From NCBI GenBank assembly GCA_009886815.1, contig QXYP01000072.1:6136-17858 (forward strand): a DNA stretch of 11,723 nt, read 5' to 3'. Below are positions 6,711-11,723 of the stretch, piece by piece. The stretch is from Halieaceae bacterium (GTDB taxonomy: Bacteria > Pseudomonadota > Gammaproteobacteria > Pseudomonadales > Halieaceae). The notes beneath the pieces were generated by a model. That model saw nothing but the letters and a program-made list of their open reading frames with translations, made no database searches and was not told where the DNA came from. Position numbers and translations under genes: made by a program. The number at the start of each line of letters is the position of its first letter. Position 1 is the stretch's first letter.

Positions 6711-8083
6711 AGATTATTATTCTTGGTGCCGGACAAGTGGGGGGGACGCTAGCTGAACAGCTAGCCGACGAGCAGAACGAAATAACGGTCGTCGATAGTC
6801 AAGCAACCACCCTTCGAGCCCTGCAGGAACGACTCGACATTCGAACGGTGCACGGCGATGCAGCCCATCCCTCTACCCTGCTCAACGCAGGGGCAGAAAA
6901 TGCCGAGCTTCTTATTGCTGTCACCAATTCAGACGAAATCAACATGATGGCCTGCCAGGTGGCATTTACGCTTTTTCGAACACCGAAAAAAATCTCTCGC
7001 ATCCGCAGCGCCGACTATCTCAATAACGCCCAGGCGTTATTTAAAAGTGGCGCCGTATCGGTAGATGTGATTATTGGCCCAGAACAACTTGTTACTAGCA
7101 ACATCCAACAATTAATTGCCAACCCCGGCTCATTGCAAGTGTTAGATTTTGCCGAGGGCCGGATTCGCCTGGTCGCCGTGCGCGCCATCGAGGGCGGGCC
7201 TATTGTCGGTAGGCAGCTGCAAGAAATTCGGGACCACATGCCAAATGTTGATACACGAGTCGCGGCTATTTTTCGGCATGATGCCCCTCCAATCATTCCC
7301 GAGGGGCTGACCGTAGTCCAACCCAATGACGAAGTGTTTTTTATTGCCGCTCGAGAAAATATTCGAGCAGTAACCTCCGAACTTCGAACGATTGACGAAC
7401 CCTATCGCCGCGTCATGATTGCCGGCGGAGGTAATATAGGCGCTACCCTAGCCAGCCGCCTTGAACGCGACTATCAGGTGAAGGTTTTAGAATTAAGCTA
7501 CGACCGGTGTCGTGTTCTCTCCGAAATGCTTGAAAAATCTATCGTACTCCATGGCAGTGCCAACGAACCTTCACTTTTGCTGCAGGAGAATATTGAGCAG
7601 ACCGATGTTTTTTGCGCCCTGACCAACAACGATGAGTCCAATATCATGATGTCGATGCTGGCCAAACGCCTCGGTGCAAAAAAGGTCATCACGTTAATCA
7701 CTAACGCCGCTTATGCAGACCTTGTTGGCGAAGAAATCGATATTGCGATCTCACCCCAGCAAATCACTATTGGTAGTTTACTCACCCACATTAGGCGTGG
7801 CGATATCAGTAATGTGCACTCCCTGCGCCGCGGTGCCGCTGAAGCGATTGAACTGATCGCACACGGCGATGCCCGCACATCAAAAGTGATTGGTAAACGT
7901 CTTGATGAGATCGAACTGCCTCAGGGGGTCACCGTCGGGGCAATTTTACGGGGTGCAGACGTGGTTATTGCCCACAGCCACATTACGGTGGAGCCCGACG
8001 ACCACGTGATTCTATTCCTGACCGATCAAAATCGCATCGCAGAAGTAGAGCGGCTATTTGCGCCCGGCTTCGGGTTTTTCTGA
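6707..8083 (+). CDS. trkA: Trk system K+ uptake regulator TrkA
   Basis: TrkA is the peripheral NAD(H)-binding subunit that gates the TrkH K+ channel from the cytoplasmic face of the inner membrane. The 458-residue product has two tandem RCK units, each with an N and a C domain. The first starts with GAGQVGG (7-13) and Asp30 at the end of beta-2. The second starts with GGGNIG (240-245) and has Glu262 at the matching place. TrkA-C domains occupy about 140-225 and 370-452. The protein is close to E. coli TrkA over its whole length. The start is GTG at 6707, since MKIIILGAGQVGG is the normal N-terminus. A GAGAGG site lies 11 bases upstream. It follows rsmB after 80 bp, as in the classical def-fmt-rsmB-trkA cluster, and its stop overlaps the trkH start by one base. 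Confidence 0.97.
   Translation: MKIIILGAGQVGGTLAEQLADEQNEITVVDSQATTLRALQERLDIRTVHGDAAHPSTLLNAGAENAELLIAVTNSDEINMMACQVAFTLFRTPKKISRIRSADYLNNAQALFKSGAVSVDVIIGPEQLVTSNIQQLIANPGSLQVLDFAEGRIRLVAVRAIEGGPIVGRQLQEIRDHMPNVDTRVAAIFRHDAPPIIPEGLTVVQPNDEVFFIAARENIRAVTSELRTIDEPYRRVMIAGGGNIGATLASRLERDYQVKVLELSYDRCRVLSEMLEKSIVLHGSANEPSLLLQENIEQTDVFCALTNNDESNIMMSMLAKRLGAKKVITLITNAAYADLVGEEIDIAISPQQITIGSLLTHIRRGDISNVHSLRRGAAEAIELIAHGDARTSKVIGKRLDEIELPQGVTVGAILRGADVVIAHSHITVEPDDHVILFLTDQNRIAEVERLFAPGFGFF
6748..6765. repeat. 18-bp interrupted palindrome in the 5' end of trkA
   Basis: GCTAGCTGAACAGCTAGC has 8-bp inverted arms around two central bases and contains CTAG twice. It begins 42 bases after the trkA GTG. 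In RNA it could form a 7-bp stem with a four-base loop. Two Leu codons are the less common CTA, which is what makes the symmetry. Roughly one such repeat per window is expected by chance. Confidence 0.4.
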
Positions 8084-9531
8084 TGCATCTGCCCGTTTCG
8101 CTGCGCATCATTGGCGTACTGCTCATGCTATTTAGCACCGCCATGCTGCCACCTATGATCCTTGGTTTGCTAGACAACGATGGATCAGCCCATGCTTTTG
8201 CGATTGCCTTTGGCATTAACCTACTGGCCGGATTAACCCTGTGGTTGCCGACACGAAATGCCCGCCGAGATCTTCGTATTCGCGATGGGTTTCTGGTAAC
8301 CGCGCTGTTTTGGATTGTTCTCGGCAGCTTTGGCTCAGTACCTTTTCTCACCAGTGATGCGGTTCCGCTGTCCCTTGCTGATGCGTTGTTTGAATCGGTA
8401 TCTGGCCTAACGACAACTGGCGCAACGGTGATAGCGGGTCTCGACGATCTACCGCGATCGCTGTTGCTGTACCGGCAACAACTGCAGTGGTTGGGGGGTA
8501 TTGGCATTATTGTATTAGCCGTTGCGATCCTGCCCATGTTGGGCATTGGCGGTATGCAGTTATATCGCGCTGAAAGTACAGGCCCCGCTAAAGACCGAAA
8601 GCTCACGCCCAAAATCACCGGCACCGCCAAAGCCCTGTTTGGCATTTACCTCGGCCTAACCACGCTGTGTGCTGTTGCCTATTGGCTTGCCGGCATGTCA
8701 CTGTTCGATGCGATTTGCCATGCGTTTTCAACGGTTGCCATTGGCGGCTTCTCAACGCACGACGCCAGCATGGGATTTTTTCAAAGCGAACTGATTCTTT
8801 TAATCTGTACCTTTTTTATGGCGGCCTCAGCCATTAATTTTGGACTGCACTTTATTGCCTTACAACGGCGCAGCCTAGAAATATACCAGCGGGACTCAGA
8901 GACCCGTTTTTTTAGTAGCGTGATTGGCATAGCCATTGTGATCACATGCTTAACCCTATTGATCACCCAAACACTGTCACCGAGTGAAAGCTTAATCCAC
9001 GGTATGTTCCAGACGGTATCGATCGCCACAACGACAGGATTCACCACCCAAGACTTTTCTTTGTGGCCCCACTTCTTACCCGTGTTACTGCTTATTCTTT
9101 CATTTATGGGGGGTTGTGCCGGCTCAACCGGTGGTGGCCTCAAGGCCATGCGTCTCCTGCTTATCTTCCGGCAAGGCATGCGCGAGTTGAAACAACTACT
9201 GCACCCTAACGCCATTATTCCCTTGAAGTTGGACGCGCGACGCGTGCAGCCATCGGTTGTTAGCGCTGTTTGGAGTTTTTACGCCGTTTATATGGTTTGC
9301 ATGGTCACGATCATGCTGTTGATGCTGGCCACCGGGTTAGACTTCACTTCTGCATTCTCAGCAACCACCGCAGCAATGAACAACCTAGGACCCGGGTTGG
9401 GCAGTGTGGCTGCCAATTACTCTACAGTCAGCGAAATTGGTAAAGTGATTCTGTGTAGCGCCATGCTCTTAGGCAGGCTTGAAGTTTTTACCCTGCTGGT
9501 GCTATTCACGCCCGCTTTTTGGCGCCCATAG
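8083..9531 (+). CDS. trkH: Trk system K+ transporter TrkH
   Basis: TrkH is the inner-membrane channel subunit of the Trk K+ uptake system, working with TrkA as a dimer. The 482-residue product is very hydrophobic and has the four M1-P-M2 repeats of the SKT superfamily. The four filter segments are visible: SGLTTTGATV (Gly113), STVAIGGFST (Gly221/Gly222), VSIATTTGFTT (Gly319) and AAMNNLGPGLG (Gly436). The glycine-rich gate loop GGCAGSTGGGLK (343-354) sits in the third M2 segment. The family's usual length is about 480. The ATG shares one base with the trkA stop (TGATG), so the two are probably translated together. Only eight bases separate its stop from that of the convergent djlA, with no terminator between them. 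Confidence 0.97.
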   Translation: MHLPVSLRIIGVLLMLFSTAMLPPMILGLLDNDGSAHAFAIAFGINLLAGLTLWLPTRNARRDLRIRDGFLVTALFWIVLGSFGSVPFLTSDAVPLSLADALFESVSGLTTTGATVIAGLDDLPRSLLLYRQQLQWLGGIGIIVLAVAILPMLGIGGMQLYRAESTGPAKDRKLTPKITGTAKALFGIYLGLTTLCAVAYWLAGMSLFDAICHAFSTVAIGGFSTHDASMGFFQSELILLICTFFMAASAINFGLHFIALQRRSLEIYQRDSETRFFSSVIGIAIVITCLTLLITQTLSPSESLIHGMFQTVSIATTTGFTTQDFSLWPHFLPVLLLILSFMGGCAGSTGGGLKAMRLLLIFRQGMRELKQLLHPNAIIPLKLDARRVQPSVVSAVWSFYAVYMVCMVTIMLLMLATGLDFTSAFSATTAAMNNLGPGLGSVAANYSTVSEIGKVILCSAMLLGRLEVFTLLVLFTPAFWRP

Positions 9532-9539
9532 CCCCAGGA

Positions 9540-10352
9540 TTATTTCAGCCCTCGGGATGATTTTATAACCTCGTAAGCCGTCGATATTTCCTGAGACCTC
9601 GCCGTTCCCAACTTAACCATTTCATCCGGTACGCCTTTAGCAATTAACTTGTCAGGATGATTCTCGCTCATCAATCGACGATAGCTCTTCTTAATCACCT
9701 CGTTAGAGTCCGACGCGCTGACACCAAGGGCCTGATAGGCGTCGTTTAAACGATCACGCGGTGCCGGGGTTCCCATATTTTGTCTGCCCGCCCCACCGGT
9801 GTGGAACCGCGACTGTGCCACCAACATTGCCACCACGCGATCGACAGCCTGTGTCGGCAACCCGAGCAAACTGGCAATATGATGCAGCGCCTCTCGTTCA
9901 GGTTGGGCCAACTCACCGTCGGCCAAAGCCATACTCGCAAGGAAAGCAAATAAAGTTTGTTGCACCTGGTGACGTTGGCCAACTCTTGCAGCAAAGGCAC
10001 TAACCGTGGCCGTGGGATCAAATCCGGGCTCGGCCCCGTCACGAAAGTGTTGTATCGCAGAACTTCTTTGCGTGGGGTTAAGCCGTAGCTGGCGAAACAT
10101 CGCTTCGGCCTGTGCAATTTCAGCCTCACTGACCCGACCGTCAGATTTTGCAACATAACCCAGCAATGTAAATGTTGTATCAAAGAACTGCTTTTGGCTG
10201 CGGGCAAGATTATCGGGGCTTGCCGCCTGAAGCGCCTGCCATAGCCCCCGGTCAAAAGCATGACCAATAGCAATTCCAAAAAGTAAGCCCACAATGCCCA
10301 GGGTAAAAAAGCCAATCAGGCCGGCGACAAGCTTTCCCGTTATTTTGTTCAA
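9540..10352 (-). CDS. djlA: Membrane-anchored DnaJ-like co-chaperone DjlA
   Basis: DjlA is a type III J-domain protein anchored in the inner membrane with its bulk in the cytosol, where it stimulates DnaK; in E. coli it affects capsule regulation through the Rcs pathway. The 270-residue product matches the E. coli length of 271. It has one glycine-rich membrane segment (about 8-32, ending in GIAIGHAFDRG), a TerB-like helical domain (about 55-180, with KSDGRVSEAEI and ADGELAQPE), a short Gly-rich linker (about 183-200), and a C-terminal J domain (204-268) with the essential HPD at 232-234 in SENHPDKLIAKG. The start is TTG at 10352, overlapping the stop of the upstream acyltransferase gene as TTGA, with GGAG about nine bases upstream. 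The overlap argues for co-translation. Confidence 0.95.
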   Translation of the reverse strand: MNKITGKLVAGLIGFFTLGIVGLLFGIAIGHAFDRGLWQALQAASPDNLARSQKQFFDTTFTLLGYVAKSDGRVSEAEIAQAEAMFRQLRLNPTQRSSAIQHFRDGAEPGFDPTATVSAFAARVGQRHQVQQTLFAFLASMALADGELAQPEREALHHIASLLGLPTQAVDRVVAMLVAQSRFHTGGAGRQNMGTPAPRDRLNDAYQALGVSASDSNEVIKKSYRRLMSENHPDKLIAKGVPDEMVKLGTARSQEISTAYEVIKSSRGLK

Positions 10353-11314
10353 AAATACTGCTCCGGTTTTATTTCAAATTGAGACCGAGGAACTTTTAGG
10401 TTTTTATAGTGATCGACCCCGTTATCGGGTCGACAGCGAAATCGTTTATAAGACCATTGATATTGGGCGTCATGACCCCTTATCAAGTCAGCAACCGCAT
10501 CATTCATCGCGATTAATGCGGCGGCTTCATCTTCACCGTAGACCTCATCGGGCGCAGCTTTATAAACCACTTTAAAGCCTTTCGGCGTTCTCAGAGCTAC
10601 CCCCATAAAAGCTTTGGCTTTAGACCGCTTAATAAGATTACACCCCAAGCTGGTGGTCCCGCAGTCTACCCCCATAAAAGGGACGTTCAGCCCACCAGCA
10701 GCAACTGTGGGAACTTGGTCGGGCAGAATGCCTGAAATACCACCCTGTCGCACACAGCGCACCAAAGTCGCAAGCCCTCTGGGATCTGTAGGTACGAGCT
10801 GCCCCCCGCTGCGCTCCCGGGCACTTTTTATTAAGTCGCCAATTTCAGTAATTTCGGGTGGCTCAAACAAGGCCACCGTATTGCCCAGGGTTGCCAGATG
10901 CAGACCGAGAACTTCCCAGTTGCCCAGATGAGGCCCCAAAACGATCACGCCACTACCCGACGCCAATGCCGCTTGAACGGACTCGGAGCCCTCACTGCTT
11001 TCAATCAGTGACGATGTGTGGGCCCAGGGTGCGCGCCAAACGTGTCCCATCTCAACGGCCAAAGCACCGGTTTCGCGCAATACTTCACGCACCAGGCGAT
11101 TTTGGGACTCTGGACTCAATTGGGGGTAAGCGAGAGCCACATTCCGCTCGGTTACCCGACGACTGCGGCCATCAGCCTGATAAACAAACCAACCCAACCC
11201 GCGCCCCGCCGATCTGACCCAAGTGATGGGCAGCCGATAACTCAGCCAAAGCAACCCCTTTAAAGCAAGGGTTACGCACTGATTACGCAAAGAATGTGCA
11301 TTAAATGAAAACAA
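10349..11314 (-). CDS. Lipid A biosynthesis acyltransferase, LpxL/LpxM (HtrB) family
   Basis: Enzymes of this family add secondary acyl chains to lipid A precursors at the inner face of the inner membrane, taking the chain from acyl-ACP. The 321-residue product has an N-terminal hydrophobic anchor region (about 14-46), ERNVALAYPQLSPE (56-69), the catalytic HxxxxE motif in GPHLGNWE (His129, Glu134), ILPDQVP (196-202), and the C-terminal YQWSYKRFRCRP (285-296). Which acyl chain and site it uses cannot be read from the sequence, so no symbol is given. The neighbour of glyQ in Pseudomonas (PA0011) is a member of the same family. The start is TTG at 11314. A TAA lies three codons upstream in frame (11321-11323), and no ATG follows before the conserved part. 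A second TTG at 11290 is an alternative. Confidence 0.9.
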   Translation of the reverse strand: MFSFNAHSLRNQCVTLALKGLLWLSYRLPITWVRSAGRGLGWFVYQADGRSRRVTERNVALAYPQLSPESQNRLVREVLRETGALAVEMGHVWRAPWAHTSSLIESSEGSESVQAALASGSGVIVLGPHLGNWEVLGLHLATLGNTVALFEPPEITEIGDLIKSARERSGGQLVPTDPRGLATLVRCVRQGGISGILPDQVPTVAAGGLNVPFMGVDCGTTSLGCNLIKRSKAKAFMGVALRTPKGFKVVYKAAPDEVYGEDEAAALIAMNDAVADLIRGHDAQYQWSYKRFRCRPDNGVDHYKNLKVPRSQFEIKPEQYF

Positions 11315-11400
11315 AAGCCGTTACTCGAAAATAACAGTGCTTATTATGCCCTTCCTATCACGGGTATAATCAAGCGCTGACACATTTATCGGACCTCACA
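11315..11400. promoter_or_regulatory. Compact divergent promoter region between the acyltransferase gene and glyQ
   Basis: This 86-bp gap separates two divergent genes. Rightward, a perfect TATAAT at 11365-11370 gives an expected start near 11377 and a leader of about 24 nt for glyQ; its -35 region (about 11341-11347) is weak. Leftward, CATAAT (plus-strand 11343-11348) and TTGATT (plus-strand 11368-11373) form a candidate promoter with a long 19-bp spacer. The leftward -35 overlaps the rightward -10, and the leftward -10 overlaps the rightward -35 position. A weak GGA lies eight bases before the glyQ GTG. Confidence 0.5.
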
Positions 11401-11723
11401 GTGATTCCCGAGACTTTTCAAGAACTCATTCTGCGATTGCAGGCCTTCTGGGGCAGCCATGGCTGCGTTGTGCTACAGCCCTTAGATATGGAAGTTGGCG
11501 CTGGAACCTTCCACCCAGCCACCTTTCTACGTGCCATTGGGCCCGAAAACTGGAATGCCGCCTACGTGCAACCCAGTCGTAGACCCGCCGATGGTCGTTA
11601 CGGTGAAAACCCCAACCGATTGCAACACTACTATCAATTTCAAGTTGTTATGAAACCAAGCCCGAGTAATTTTCAGGAACTATACCTGGCAAGCCTTCGG
11701 GATTTAGGACTTGATACATTGCT
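11401..11723 (+). CDS. glyQ: Glycyl-tRNA synthetase alpha subunit (C-terminus cut by window edge)
   Basis: GlyQ is the catalytic alpha subunit of the bacterial alpha2-beta2 glycyl-tRNA synthetase, which charges tRNA-Gly in the cytosol; its partner glyS normally follows directly and should lie beyond the right edge. The 107 visible residues of about 300-315 match the family almost without gaps: [32 protein letters not shown] (21-40), [20 protein letters not shown] (51-70), [17 protein letters not shown] and FQELYLASL. The start is a GTG at 11401. The frame upstream is open for a short way but has no ATG, so the protein begins directly at the conserved TFQELI segment and lacks the several extra residues seen in E. 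coli and Pseudomonas GlyQ. Confidence 0.96.
   Translation, partial: MIPETFQELILRLQAFWGSHGCVVLQPLDMEVGAGTFHPATFLRAIGPENWNAAYVQPSRRPADGRYGENPNRLQHYYQFQVVMKPSPSNFQELYLASLRDLGLDTL

Noticed and set aside
6748..6765. GCTAGCTG-AA-CAGCTAGC palindrome as an operator
   Set aside because: It is inside trkA codons that encode conserved family sequence, and the frequency is close to chance; kept only as a repeat feature.
7983..8645. Long 220-codon minus-strand frame opposite the trkA-trkH junction
   Set aside because: Its Arg/Ser/Pro-rich product is typical of the antisense of membrane-protein codons; trkA and trkH are unmistakable on the other strand.
9746..10315. 189-codon minus-strand frame inside djlA
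   Set aside because: It overlaps djlA on the same strand in another frame; the djlA frame has the HPD J domain and a full-length family match.
1..11723. Mobile element, prophage, CRISPR, toxin-antitoxin or defence genes
   Set aside because: No transposase, integrase, spaced repeats, tRNA-flanked insertion or atypical gene block was seen; every sizable frame is a conserved chromosomal gene.

Overview
The window is a stretch of gammaproteobacterial chromosome made almost entirely of conserved housekeeping genes. I see no phage, insertion sequence, CRISPR array, tRNA or rRNA. The gene order (hemF, tsaC, dprA and a LysM/TsaP-like gene diverging from def-fmt-rsmB-trkA-trkH, then djlA and an LpxL-type acyltransferase diverging from glyQ) resembles the oriC-proximal region of Pseudomonas and its relatives. 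Moderate GC content and this order suggest a marine, Cellvibrionales-like gammaproteobacterium; the order-level guess is an inference.

Layout: positions 1-3610 hold a leftward block. In transcription order it runs tsaP-like LysM protein, dprA, tsaC, hemF, with hemF cut by the left edge. A 230-bp divergent region (3611-3840) separates it from a rightward block, def, fmt, rsmB, trkA, trkH (3841-9531), whose genes are tightly packed or overlap by a few bases except for an 80-bp gap before trkA. trkH converges on djlA with only 8 bp between the stop codons. djlA and the upstream acyltransferase gene form a leftward pair (9540-11314). A compact divergent promoter region then leads to glyQ, cut by the right edge.

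How the genes fit together: def and fmt remove and add the formyl group that marks bacterial translation starts. rsmB methylates 16S rRNA, tsaC starts the t6A modification of ANN-decoding tRNAs, and glyQ charges tRNA-Gly, so much of the window serves translation. trkA and trkH encode the regulator and channel of a K+ uptake system. The tsaP-like gene and dprA both have relatives that act in type IV pilus function and natural transformation. The acyltransferase and DjlA act at the inner membrane, in lipid A maturation and DnaK co-chaperoning. hemF makes protoporphyrinogen precursor under oxic conditions.

The features most worth a second look are not new gene families. They are an unannotated 21-codon reading frame whose end overlaps the trkA start next to a run of seven A, a 15-bp tandem repeat in front of dprA, compact divergent promoters, a high share of GTG/TTG starts (six of twelve genes), and an altered substrate-pocket motif in TsaC. 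I found no convincing evidence of a previously undescribed system.
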